DNA of 64,000 nucleotides from Bradyrhizobium sp. 21 (GTDB taxonomy: Bacteria > Pseudomonadota > Alphaproteobacteria > Rhizobiales > Xanthobacteraceae): positions 1-64,000 of the forward strand of contig NZ_JADPJG010000002.1 in assembly GCF_023073335.1 (NCBI RefSeq). The letters are read 5' to 3'. Each line of letters begins with the position of its first letter. Position 1 is the first letter of the stretch. This document shows positions 1 to 7,741 of this stretch, piece by piece. A program made the position numbers and the translations under genes. The notes under the pieces were generated by a model, which saw only the letters and a program-made list of their open reading frames with translations, had not been told where the DNA came from and made no database searches.

Positions 1-318
1 GTTTCCGCGCTATCCTAGATTGAAATTTGACTTGGATCGAGTCCAATGAATGTCTGGCTCTGGCCCTAAGCCGAACAGCGGTTCAGGCGTCATGATGTCC
101 GCTGTCGCTGGTAAATCGGACGCCGGGCTGCACTTGCGTCGCCAGCCCCCTGTGACCCATTGCGGACGTGAGACCGACTTGCGGATTGGCCCTTACAAGC
201 ACGTGGAAATAATGATTAGGGCTAGTCCATGGGGGCGTTGATTGCGGGTCTCCACAACCGCGTTCGTCAACGACGATTGCGATCTACGGTGCATCGCCTT
301 TATGGGCTATTCGGCAAC
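1..318. other. Left-edge stretch without a recognised gene
   Basis: No open frame here has a convincing start, ribosome site or family signature. The two short frames that could be drawn are rich in Arg, Ser and Pro, like random translation of GC-rich DNA. It lies downstream of the minus-strand gene pair that follows. I see no promoter, hairpin or RNA gene that I could defend. Confidence 0.4.
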
Positions 319-588
319 TCACGGCAGCTCTCCAAGGAGCTTCAACGCATCATTCAGCACGGCCCGATCCTGCGCTCGTTCAGCGGCTGCATCACCCGTG
401 AACTCGCCGTGCGTCCGCGCATTCTGATTTCCCCTCGGCGCGCCCGATCTCCGGGCGCCGCCGTGCATGCGGCAACGGGCCTTGCCGTGCACTGCCGGCG
501 CGCGGCAGGCGGTGCCGCTACGCGTGTTGGCGCCGCAGCGCTGGCTCCTCATCATCGCGCCTGTGTTGCGGATGTGATCGCCACTCAT
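319..588 (-). CDS. Small HGG/GNxNAxxHG-motif protein
   Basis: An 89-residue basic protein of unknown function. The N-terminal half has a short Cys pattern (C18, C28, then C38-x2-H41 with two Gly), followed by a Gly-Ala-Pro-x-Gly-Asn-x-Asn-Ala-x4-His-Gly stretch around residues 49-62. Short proteins with this Cys plus HGG/GAPxGNxNAxxHG signature are common in rhizobial genomes and near phage-like genes. From the motif alone a small zinc knuckle or nucleic-acid contact is a guess. The rest is a charged, probably helical tail. Its start overlaps the stop of the upstream 218-residue gene by 4 bp, so the two are translationally coupled. Confidence 0.6.
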   Translation of the reverse strand: MSGDHIRNTGAMMRSQRCGANTRSGTACRAPAVHGKARCRMHGGARRSGAPRGNQNARTHGEFTGDAAAERAQDRAVLNDALKLLGELP

Positions 589-1241
589 GCGTTGGCGCCT
601 TGCCTGGATTCGGCCTGTGCGCAGTCGCCGACCTCCCGCGACGGGACCAGTCCCGCCTCAATCGCAGCGTCCGGCTCCGCGATGATCAGGCTTGCGTGCT
701 GGGTGACGTTGCCCAGGATCGCCCTGCCGCCATCCTGCACCGACAAATTCCGGACCGTGATCGCGCGCTCGCCGTTGTTGCGGTGGCGGCTGAGTGCCTC
801 GATCTGGCCTGCGAAGGTGCGGGCCAGCCGGGTCAATGCGCGGGTAATGCTCTCCTGCTGCGAAATGTCGTCGGTGCAGGCGAGGCGACAGGCAGAGCGC
901 ATCGACGCCATGTGAATGGACACCATCTGCGCCACGAGCATGGCCTCGATCGAATCCTTCGGTGCGATGCTCTTCACCATCGAGATCATGAAGGCGAGAT
1001 TGGCTTCGTCGGGCTTTCGTCCGATCGCGCTGGCCTTCACCAATTGCTTCAGCAGACCGTGCAGCGCGTCGAGGTCGGCGGCGCCGAGCGCCTCGGCCAA
1101 CAGCGGTTCGGCGGCTTGCGGGTCCGAATGCTTGATCACGATGCGCCGCTTGGTGAGCTTGATCCGCGGGCTCGCGGCGAGGCTGCCGCGAGCGTTTGCC
1201 GCAAGCGCCGGCATGCCGTGGTGTTCCGGTGATGTCGTCAT
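585..1241 (-). CDS. Conserved hypothetical protein upstream of the HGG-motif gene
   Basis: A 218-residue protein I cannot assign to a named family. The start at 1241 was chosen because AAAGGA lies just upstream of this ATG; an in-frame TTG at 1286 would add 15 residues without a better site. It has a basic N-terminus, a helical middle rich in Leu, Ala and Met, and a C-terminal stretch (TVRNLSVQDGGRA, ILGNVTQ) that looks like short beta strands. There is no signal peptide or membrane segment. It overlaps the next gene by 4 bp (ATGA), so both probably belong to one unit. The pair could be a remnant of a phage-like module, but no terminase, capsid or integrase gene is nearby. Confidence 0.6.
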   Translation of the reverse strand: MTTSPEHHGMPALAANARGSLAASPRIKLTKRRIVIKHSDPQAAEPLLAEALGAADLDALHGLLKQLVKASAIGRKPDEANLAFMISMVKSIAPKDSIEAMLVAQMVSIHMASMRSACRLACTDDISQQESITRALTRLARTFAGQIEALSRHRNNGERAITVRNLSVQDGGRAILGNVTQHASLIIAEPDAAIEAGLVPSREVGDCAQAESRQGANA

Positions 1242-1403
1242 GTGCTTTGTCCTTTGCCGGCGCGGGTTCATGGCGCGCGAAATCAATCGCTCGCCTGGCG
1301 CGCTTGTGGGATTTTCGGGATGTGGATGAAGAGCTTACGCGCGATCGCCGTGATCCGCCCCGTGGTCGGGCGGCCTGAATGCTGGCGATTGTTGCGATGC
1401 TGC

Positions 1404-1610
1404 CATCATGCCAGTGTTTTGCCCGACGGGTCAAACGGATTTGCGTGGTGCGCAATCCTCGTCGTGCAAGTCTCTGACCGTGCAAGTCTCTGACCGTGCA
1501 AGTCTCTGACCGTGCAAGTCTCTGACCGTGCAAGTCTCTGACCGCGCAAGTTCTTGTTCTCCCAGGGACCGGCTACTGTGCATGGGGTTGTTTTCGCATT
1601 TTTGTTTTGG
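1404..1610 (-). repeat. Dispersed intergenic repeat element, copy A (expanded)
   Basis: Two conserved blocks frame this element. Block 1 (1572-1610) reads on the minus strand as the same 39-bp sequence found at 43747-43785, with one mismatch. Block 2 (1404-1434) matches 43850-43880 at about 28 of 31 positions. Copy A is about 73 bp longer than copy B because a 16-bp tandem array sits between the blocks. It fills the gap between the left minus-strand pair and the Bug receptor gene. The open frames running through it read Arg-rich repeats and are not taken as genes. Confidence 0.8.
1464..1543. repeat. 16-bp tandem repeat, five identical copies
   Basis: Five perfect head-to-tail copies of GTGCAAGTCTCTGACC start at 1464, 1480, 1496, 1512 and 1528. 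A degenerate sixth copy starts at 1544. There are no spacers between copies, so this is a simple tandem array. It lies inside the dispersed element 1404-1610. Confidence 0.95.
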
Positions 1611-1745
1611 ATGCGGCTCTGACGTGCCGCGCGGCGGAATGCCGGCGGGCAAACGCGATTGCGCAATCCGGCGCGGCCCCCCATCATGATCGCCGAATGT
1701 GCCGCGTCAGGCAAAAGCGGCCGCCAGCGTCTGGGGAGAGACCGA

Positions 1746-2720
1746 ATGCAACGAACGCTTCGCCTGCTGGCGATCGTCGCCGGATTGTGCGTGACGAGCG
1801 AGGCCCTCGCGCAAAAATATCCGGTGCGGCCGGTCAAGATCATGGTCGGCTTCAGCGCCGGCGGTCCGGTCGACGTCGTCGCGCGCATCATTGCCGATCG
1901 TCTCGGCAACAAGCTCGGACAGCCTTTCGTGGTCGAGAACCGCGCCGGCGCCAACGGCATGATCGCTGCCGAAGGCGTCGCGCATGCGGAAGCTGACGGC
2001 TACACGATGCTGGCCTGCAACTCGTCCACCATCACGCTCAACAAGACGCTGTTCAAGGATATCCGCTACGATCCGGAAAAAGACTTCGCGCCCTTGACGA
2101 CAATCGTGTCGGCGCCGCTCGTGCTCGTGGTCAATCCGGAGAATCCCAAGACGGCCAACGTCAACACCGTCGCCGATCTCGTCGCCGCGGCGAAGGCTGC
2201 GCCAGGCGCGCTCGCTTACGGCTCGGGCGGCAACGGCAACCTCGCCCATCTCGCCATGGAGCTGCTCAGCCAGAAGGCCGGCGTCAAGATGATCCACGTG
2301 CCCTATCGCGGTGGGGCTGCGTCCGAGGTCGGCATCCTCGCGCAGGAGGTCTTGGCGGTGTTCGATCCGCTCTCCGCGGTGCCATTGGTGAAGGCCGGAA
2401 AGCTGCGCGCGCTCGCGGTGTCGTCAGCCGAGCGGCTGCCGTCGTTGCCCGAGGTGCCGACCGTGGCGGAAGCCGGTTATCCCGGCTTCGACCTCTCGTT
2501 CTGGGTCGGCTTCTTCATGCCGAAGGCTGTACCCGCGCCGATCCTGGAGAGGCTGCACCGGGAGATCGTCGCCGCTGCCAGCGATCCGGGGGTCGCGGAC
2601 AAGCTCGGCTCGCAAGGCGTCGTCAGTGTGCTGAGCCCGGCCGACTACGCCGCCAAGATCGCGAAGGAGACCAGGGAGCTCGCCGAGGTCGTCGCAGCCG
2701 CGAACATCAAGGCGGAGTAG
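1746..2720 (+). CDS. Tripartite tricarboxylate transporter (Bug family) substrate-binding protein
   Basis: A periplasmic solute receptor of the Bug/TctC family, 324 residues, the usual length. The start at 1746 follows GGGGAGAG and gives a clean Sec signal peptide (hydrophobic residues 5-18, cleavage after ALA around residue 22). An upstream in-frame ATG would spoil it. Family features are the YPVRPVKIMVGFSAGGPVD opening, the VVENRAGANG motif and the PYRGGAA stretch. The ligand cannot be read from sequence; the family binds carboxylates, aromatic acids and similar small acids. No TctA or TctB membrane subunit is adjacent, so this is an orphan receptor, as is common for the family. Confidence 0.9.
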   Translation: MQRTLRLLAIVAGLCVTSEALAQKYPVRPVKIMVGFSAGGPVDVVARIIADRLGNKLGQPFVVENRAGANGMIAAEGVAHAEADGYTMLACNSSTITLNKTLFKDIRYDPEKDFAPLTTIVSAPLVLVVNPENPKTANVNTVADLVAAAKAAPGALAYGSGGNGNLAHLAMELLSQKAGVKMIHVPYRGGAASEVGILAQEVLAVFDPLSAVPLVKAGKLRALAVSSAERLPSLPEVPTVAEAGYPGFDLSFWVGFFMPKAVPAPILERLHREIVAAASDPGVADKLGSQGVVSVLSPADYAAKIAKETRELAEVVAAANIKAE

Positions 2721-2746
2721 CACGTCGCCGGTGACCGACGACGAGA

Positions 2747-2763
2747 AACCGGTGTGACCGGTT
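2747..2763. terminator. Candidate bidirectional terminator hairpin
   Basis: A perfect 7-bp stem (AACCGGT, loop GTG, ACCGGTT) lies between two convergent genes and includes the start of the stop codon of the minus-strand transglycosylase gene. It has no clear T-tract, so efficiency is uncertain. Confidence 0.4.
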
Positions 2764-3709
2764 AGCGCTCGCTGGATGCGAGGCGGATGGCGCGGGCCTT
2801 CGCGTTCTTTCCCGCCGCGCGCGCGGCGATCATGCTGCGCGCCTTGCCGTGGGTGCTCTTCCGGATCAGGGATGCAAGCCGCTTGCGCGCGCGGTTGGCC
2901 GTCAACCGCGCCGCCAGTTGCTCGGCCTTGCGAATGATGGTCGTGACCGAGGGCGTCAGGTTCACGGGAACCCAGGCGATATCTTTCGTCTTGGAGAGGC
3001 TGCCGATGCCTTCGCATGGCGCTTCGCGCGGCAGGTCGATCCGGATCGCGAGGGCTTCCGCCCGTTCGGTCCACTCCTCGGCCTTGGTGCCGGTGATGAT
3101 GCGGACATAGTCGCGCGTCTCGCGCGGCAGCTCGCTCTCTTTGGCGAGCCATTTCTGGATCCGGCCCGGGCCCGCATTATAGGCGGCGGCGGCGAGGCCG
3201 AGATTGCCGAAATCGTCGCGGAGCTTGCGCAGGAATTTTGCCGATGCCGGCAGCGCCTTCATCGGATCGAAGGGATCATCGAGCCCGACCTCCGCCGCCG
3301 TTTCCGGCATGAACTGCGCGACGCCTTGGGCGCCGGCCTGGCTGACCTCGTTCGACTTGAAGCGGCTCTCCTGCCAGATCAGGCGGGCGAAGAACGGCAC
3401 GGGAATGCCGCTGGCCTCGGCGGCTTCACGAAGCGCGTGGCAGAAGCGTTCAGTCGGGGAGACCTGTGCCTGCGCGACAGGTTCGACCACACGCGGCGGC
3501 TCGGGCGTCTCCTCATAGGCCGCGCGCGCATTGGCGAGCTCGAGGGCCTGCACGCTTGCGAGGAACAGCTCGACGACCGGAACAAGTGGCGAGGCTTGCG
3601 TGTTTTGAAGAACGGCGTGATCGAAACTGGATGTTTGCCGGGACGTCGACGGATCGAGGTCGCACATCAGAACCAGAAACGCGGCGCAAGCCGCGACGAC
3701 AAATCGCAT
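2762..3709 (-). CDS. Lytic murein transglycosylase (SLT domain)
   Basis: Predicted to cleave the MurNAc-GlcNAc bond of peptidoglycan in the periplasm. The SLT fold is in the middle: catalytic Glu in WQESRF, then the GAQGVAQFMPETA motif and AYNAGPGR. The chosen start (MRFVVAACAAFLVLMC, 3709) gives a signal peptide; Cys16 follows L-V-L-M, so a lipoprotein is possible but the lipobox is weak. An in-frame start at 3754 would translate part of a 14-bp tandem repeat. The C-terminal 90 residues are rich in Arg, Lys and Ala, which is typical of a disordered basic tail. Convergent with the Bug receptor gene. Confidence 0.88.
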   Translation of the reverse strand: MRFVVAACAAFLVLMCDLDPSTSRQTSSFDHAVLQNTQASPLVPVVELFLASVQALELANARAAYEETPEPPRVVEPVAQAQVSPTERFCHALREAAEASGIPVPFFARLIWQESRFKSNEVSQAGAQGVAQFMPETAAEVGLDDPFDPMKALPASAKFLRKLRDDFGNLGLAAAAYNAGPGRIQKWLAKESELPRETRDYVRIITGTKAEEWTERAEALAIRIDLPREAPCEGIGSLSKTKDIAWVPVNLTPSVTTIIRKAEQLAARLTANRARKRLASLIRKSTHGKARSMIAARAAGKNAKARAIRLASSER

Positions 3710-3725
3710 TGCGTGGACAACCTCG

Positions 3726-3767
3726 AACTGTGGGATGCAAACTGTGGGATGCAAACTGTGGGATGAG
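3726..3767. repeat. 14-bp tandem repeat upstream of the transglycosylase gene
   Basis: AACTGTGGGATGCA occurs at 3726 and 3740, with a third copy at 3754 that differs in the last two bases. It lies in the gap between two divergently transcribed cell-wall genes. Confidence 0.85.
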
Positions 3768-3915
3768 TGGCCGGCGGCGGCGCCGGTGACAAGGACTTGT
3801 TAACTGCAATTGCGGCGAAGCTGCGATTCTACCGGTTCCGCCGGTGTTACTACGGTGTTCCCGAACAGGAGTTGCCCGCACTTGTGCGGGTCATTTTCGA
3901 ATTGGAACAAGCGAC

Positions 3916-4950
3916 ATGATGCGATTGATATTCAGCGCCGTGATTTCGCTGGGACTGACCGGTGCGGCCTTCGCGGCCAATCTCGATGCAGCAGCGGTGA
4001 ACGACGCTGCGCGTCCCGCAAAACAGCCGGCGACCGACAAGATCAGCGCATCCGTCGTCAAGCTTCAAATCATGCTGGACCGTGCGCAGTTCTCGCCCGG
4101 CGAAATCGACGGCAAGTTCGGCGAGAACGCGCAGAAAGCGTTGAAGGCATTCGCCGAGCAGAACGGTATCGCATCCGACAAGACGATCGCGCCGGAGCTT
4201 TGGGACAGGCTGAGCGCGGCGAGCGAAGGTCCCGCGATTGTCGACTACAGGATCGCCGACGCCGACGTGAAGGGGCCGTTCCTGAAGGAGTTGCCGGGCA
4301 AGCTCGAGGACATGAAATCGCTCAAGGCGCTGAGCTACACCAGCCCGCTCGAGGGGCTCGCCGAAAAATTCCACATGAGCGGTGATCTGCTTCGCACCCT
4401 CAATCCCGGCAAATCTTTCGACAAGGCCGGCGAGACGATTGCCGTTGCGAATGTCGCTGCACCAAGAGAGCTGCCACCCGTTGCGCGGCTCGAGATCGAC
4501 AAGAAGAACCAGACGCTGAAGGCGTTTGACTCGGCCGGCCGCCTGCTCGCGTTCTATCCCGCGTCAATCGGCAGTCCGGACCGTCCGACGCCGAGCGGGA
4601 CGCTCAAGGTCACCAGCACCAACGAGAAGCCGACCTATCACTACAATCCGGACTACAAGTTCAGCAGCGTCAAATCGAAAAAGCCGTTCGATGTCCAGCC
4701 GGGTCCGAACAATCCGGTGGGTTCGTACTGGATCGGTCTGTCGGCGCAGGGGTACGGCATCCACGGCACGGCGGAGCCCGACAGGGTCAGCAAGTCCGCG
4801 TCACACGGCTGCGTCAGGCTGACCAATTGGGACGTGCGCACACTGGGCGACCACGTCAAGCGCGGTACGCCGGCGGTCTTCCTGAATGCGCCGACGGAAT
4901 CCTCGTCCAGGCAGCGGGGGAAGCCTGCCGGCAGGCGCGCCTCGAATTAG
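3916..4950 (+). CDS. L,D-transpeptidase (YkuD domain) with peptidoglycan-binding domain
   Basis: A 344-residue exported enzyme predicted to make meso-DAP to meso-DAP or lipoprotein cross-links in the wall. The N-terminal signal peptide (MMRLIFSAVISLGLTGAAFA) is followed by a PG_binding_1 domain around residues 40-90 (LDRAQFSPGEIDGKFGENA). A short LysM-like stretch (SPLEGLAEKFHMSGDLLRTLNPG) comes next. The YkuD catalytic domain starts near residue 190 and carries the IHGT and SHGCVRL motif with the nucleophilic Cys. The start at 3916 is preferred because upstream frames add no signal. It is divergent from the transglycosylase gene, so two cell-wall genes share a 200-bp upstream region. Confidence 0.92.
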   Translation: MMRLIFSAVISLGLTGAAFAANLDAAAVNDAARPAKQPATDKISASVVKLQIMLDRAQFSPGEIDGKFGENAQKALKAFAEQNGIASDKTIAPELWDRLSAASEGPAIVDYRIADADVKGPFLKELPGKLEDMKSLKALSYTSPLEGLAEKFHMSGDLLRTLNPGKSFDKAGETIAVANVAAPRELPPVARLEIDKKNQTLKAFDSAGRLLAFYPASIGSPDRPTPSGTLKVTSTNEKPTYHYNPDYKFSSVKSKKPFDVQPGPNNPVGSYWIGLSAQGYGIHGTAEPDRVSKSASHGCVRLTNWDVRTLGDHVKRGTPAVFLNAPTESSSRQRGKPAGRRASN

Positions 4951-4959
4951 TCCTAGAAA

Positions 4960-5235
4960 CTAGTCTTTGGGAAAATCCTTGCGCATCGCGATCTCGGCGG
5001 CATCGCCGGGCGACAGCACGGTCTGGTCGAACGCGGCTTGCGGCCTCGTCATGATGTCGTAGAGCGAGATGCCCTTGATGGGTTTTCCCATCAGCTCGCG
5101 GACGCAGTCGGCGAGCGTGCCGTTGTAGACCATATAGGGCGGCCCGCGATGCCTCTGTCTCTCGCCTTTCAGCGACGGCCACTTCTTCAGTTCGGCCGGC
5201 GCGTCGTAGGCGATCGGCGATTCCTCTTTGAACAT
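4960..5235 (-). CDS. Conserved hypothetical protein, 91 aa
   Basis: I do not recognise this protein. It is soluble, without signal peptide or membrane segment, and has one Cys (in TLADCVREL). The order MVYNGTLADCVRELMGKPI followed by ISLYDIMTRPQAAFD suggests a compact helical domain. The frame is clean and codon use matches its neighbours. It converges on the L,D-transpeptidase gene with a 9-bp gap and is on the same strand as the VOC gene upstream. Confidence 0.55.
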   Translation of the reverse strand: MFKEESPIAYDAPAELKKWPSLKGERQRHRGPPYMVYNGTLADCVRELMGKPIKGISLYDIMTRPQAAFDQTVLSPGDAAEIAMRKDFPKD

Positions 5236-5310
5236 GCGCTAGGCCTCGGGCGTGGATAGCCTGAAATCCTAGGGCCGCGCGGTAAACGCTTGTTAAAGAA
5301 TTAGTTCAAA

Positions 5311-6168
5311 TCAGCCGGCAACGAAGGCGAGCAGGGTCCCGTTGGCCTTGGCCGGCGGCACGCAGATCGCGGCCCCGCTGCGCACAGCGGCCGAACCGAG
5401 CGCCTTCTCGGTGGCGGCGAGATCGCCGCTTACCAGCACCAGGGCCGCGCCGCCGCGTTCGGAGAGACCTGCGAGCGATACGCCGGGATAGCGCTTGCCG
5501 AGCTGGTCCAGCGTCAGATAGACGAAATCGGCACGATCGCCGCCGGAGGGCACGGTGACCGCGCCGTCGGCTTCCGTCTTCGGTTCGCGGTCGATCAGCC
5601 GTCCCAGATGCGCGGCCTCCTGCGCGGGTTCGGGCGTCGCGATCAGCGTCTGCTTGATCCGCTTGGCCGCATTGGCGTGCTTCATCAGCTCGGGGATCCA
5701 CACGGTTTCGCGGGTCTTGTGCTGGCAGGCGAAAATGCGTACGCCGCCGGGCGCTTCCGCGGTCGGCCACATGAAGGTGCGGAATTTCGCTGCCGAGACC
5801 TCGCCGTTCGGCAACGTCACCGGCCGTTCGAAATCGGTAGGCCCGATCGGCACCAGGCCGCGTGCGCGGATCTCCTCCGCGCCGGCGGTGGAATCGACCG
5901 CGGTGAAGGCGATGCGCTCGATGCCTTCACCGCGCTTGTCGAGGAAGGCGCGCGCGGGCGCATTGTGCTCGGTCGCGGCAAGCACGCCGAGCAGCTCCAT
6001 ATAGTCAGGGTCGAACATGATGGTGTAGTTGCCGGTGCCCATATGCGCGCTGTGGGTGCCGCGCGGCGAGAGGGTGAAGCCGAGCTGCCGGTAGTTCTCG
6101 GCGGCCTTGTCGAGGTCCTGAACCATGACCACGGCGTGGTCGATACCGATGACGTTCTTGAGGGCCAC
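5311..6168 (-). CDS. VOC-superfamily (glyoxalase-like) protein
   Basis: A 285-residue soluble protein of the vicinal-oxygen-chelate/glyoxalase-like type. The N-terminal module begins with IGIDHAVVMVQDLDKAAENYRQLGF and has the HMGTGNYTIMF and YMELLGV strands expected of a beta-alpha-beta-beta-beta unit. A second, weaker module forms the C-terminal half. The GTG at 6168, after GGGGATAAG, is favoured over an upstream TTG at 6189. Substrate cannot be told; many members are annotated only as VOC or glyoxalase-like. It sits downstream of puuD in the same direction with a 147-bp gap. Confidence 0.8.
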   Translation of the reverse strand: MALKNVIGIDHAVVMVQDLDKAAENYRQLGFTLSPRGTHSAHMGTGNYTIMFDPDYMELLGVLAATEHNAPARAFLDKRGEGIERIAFTAVDSTAGAEEIRARGLVPIGPTDFERPVTLPNGEVSAAKFRTFMWPTAEAPGGVRIFACQHKTRETVWIPELMKHANAAKRIKQTLIATPEPAQEAAHLGRLIDREPKTEADGAVTVPSGGDRADFVYLTLDQLGKRYPGVSLAGLSERGGAALVLVSGDLAATEKALGSAAVRSGAAICVPPAKANGTLLAFVAG

Positions 6169-6315
6169 TGTTCTTATCCCCGAATGCAAAATGACTTCAG
6201 GCCGCGCCAGCGGCCGCGGCTCCTGTCTACGCCGGATAGGCGGTCAAGTCATTTTCAATTCAGCGGGAGCTGCGGATTTTCATTCCGCGAAATGCAGCTC
6301 CGAAGCGTCACGGGG

Positions 6316-7506
6316 TCAGCGCGCCTGCTCGATATAGGCGGCGAGGGTGGCGCGCTCCTCACGGGTCATCTCGGTGATGTTGCCCGGCGGCATCGCATTG
6401 GACCAGGCGGCGACCCGGCCAATCAGGCGGATGTTGCGATGGATGTGCTCGGGCGCATCGAGCAATATGCCCTTCGGCGCGGTGACGATGCCGGCCCAGA
6501 CCGGCTCGACCGCATGGCACATGCTGCAGCGGGACATCACGATCTCCTCGACATTGGCGAGCGTCGGCTGCGCCGACAGCGCGGCTGTCTTGACCTCGCG
6601 CGGGCCGGCCGCGGAGAGGAAGAGGATCGCGATCACGCCGGCCGCTGCGACGCCCCACACCCACCACGGCGAATTGCGCCCGGCGTGCCGCTCATTGAAG
6701 AAGTGGCGGATCACAGGCCCGAGCGCCAGGATGATCGCGACGATGATCCAGTTGAAGCGCGTGGCGTAGAGCAGGGGATAGTGGTTGCTGATCATCAGCA
6801 CGACGACGGGGAGCGTCAGATAGTTGTTGTGGACCGAGCGCTCCTTGCTGGTCTTGCCGAGTTTCGGATCAGGCGCCTGTCCCGCGATCAGGCTGGCGAC
6901 GATCTTCTTCTGGTTCGGGATGATCAGCGTGAAGACGTTGGCGACCATGATGGTGCCGATGAGTGCCCCGATCTGGTTGAAGGCACCGCGCCCGCTCAGC
7001 ACGTGCGCGAAAGCATAGGTCAACGCGACCAGGAACAGATAGCCGCCGATGGCGAAGGGGAGCTCGCGCTGCGCGAGCCCGGTGCGGCAGGCGCCCTCAT
7101 AAAGCAGCCACGCCAGCGCGAGGCTGCAGAAGCTGAACAGTCCGGCCTGGAATGGCGTGAGGTCGAGGACCGACTTGTCGACCAGGAACAGATCGGCCTC
7201 GAGATAATACACCACCACCATCAGCGCGAAGCCGGACAGCCAGGTGGTGTAGGCCTCCCATTTGAACCAGGTGAGATCGTCCGGCATCTGGGCGGGCGCC
7301 ACCAGATATTTCATGATCCGGTAGAAGCCGCCGCCATGGACCTGCCAGGCCTCGCCCTGCACGCCGTCGGGCAGGTCGCTGTTGGGCTTGAGGCCGAGGT
7401 CGAGGGCGATGAAATAGAAGGAACTCCCGATCCAGGCGATCGCCGCCACCACGTGCAGCCAGCGGAGCAGCAGGCTCGCCCATTCCGATACGATGGATCC
7501 CCACAT
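6316..7506 (-). CDS. puuD: Urate hydroxylase PuuD (membrane protein with cytochrome c domain)
   Basis: An integral membrane urate oxidase-type enzyme that starts uric acid breakdown. Its 396 residues match the family. About eight hydrophobic segments (first at LLLRWLHVVAAIAWIGSSFYFIAL) are followed by a C-terminal cytochrome c domain with the heme site CSMCH and a distal Met in NAMPPGN. The start ATG at 7506 (MWGSIVSEW) fits the family N-terminus; the open frame runs on upstream for 109 residues of unlikely sequence. It is divergent from the PQQ-type dehydrogenase gene. No allantoin or hydroxyisourate gene is adjacent. Confidence 0.9.
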   Translation of the reverse strand: MWGSIVSEWASLLLRWLHVVAAIAWIGSSFYFIALDLGLKPNSDLPDGVQGEAWQVHGGGFYRIMKYLVAPAQMPDDLTWFKWEAYTTWLSGFALMVVVYYLEADLFLVDKSVLDLTPFQAGLFSFCSLALAWLLYEGACRTGLAQRELPFAIGGYLFLVALTYAFAHVLSGRGAFNQIGALIGTIMVANVFTLIIPNQKKIVASLIAGQAPDPKLGKTSKERSVHNNYLTLPVVVLMISNHYPLLYATRFNWIIVAIILALGPVIRHFFNERHAGRNSPWWVWGVAAAGVIAILFLSAAGPREVKTAALSAQPTLANVEEIVMSRCSMCHAVEPVWAGIVTAPKGILLDAPEHIHRNIRLIGRVAAWSNAMPPGNITEMTREERATLAAYIEQAR

Positions 7507-7741
7507 GATCACCCCATCAATTGCGACACCAATGCCGCAGCTTTGATGACCGCAACCGGCGGCCCCGCCCTTACAATGTGTCGCACCGATCAGCGATATT
7601 TTCCAGTACGATGGGTTGGCGCCGATGCACATCGTGCGGGCATGAGCTGACGTGGGATTCGGCAGGCGATTGACCTGTCGCAGAACGTTTGTGGGTCGAT
7701 CGGCGTTGACGCGCGACACGTGCAGGCCGGGAGGGAACGAC

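Noticed and set aside
319..1286. Prophage remnant
   Set aside because: Only one small HGG-motif protein hints at this; no integrase, terminase, capsid gene or attachment site was found.
1464..1559. Possible CRISPR array
   Set aside because: The 16-bp units are directly adjacent without spacers, and no cas genes are present.
5608..7650. 680-residue plus-strand frame opposite the VOC and puuD genes
   Set aside because: It is antisense to two well-supported genes, has Arg/Asp/Gln-rich random composition and no domain.
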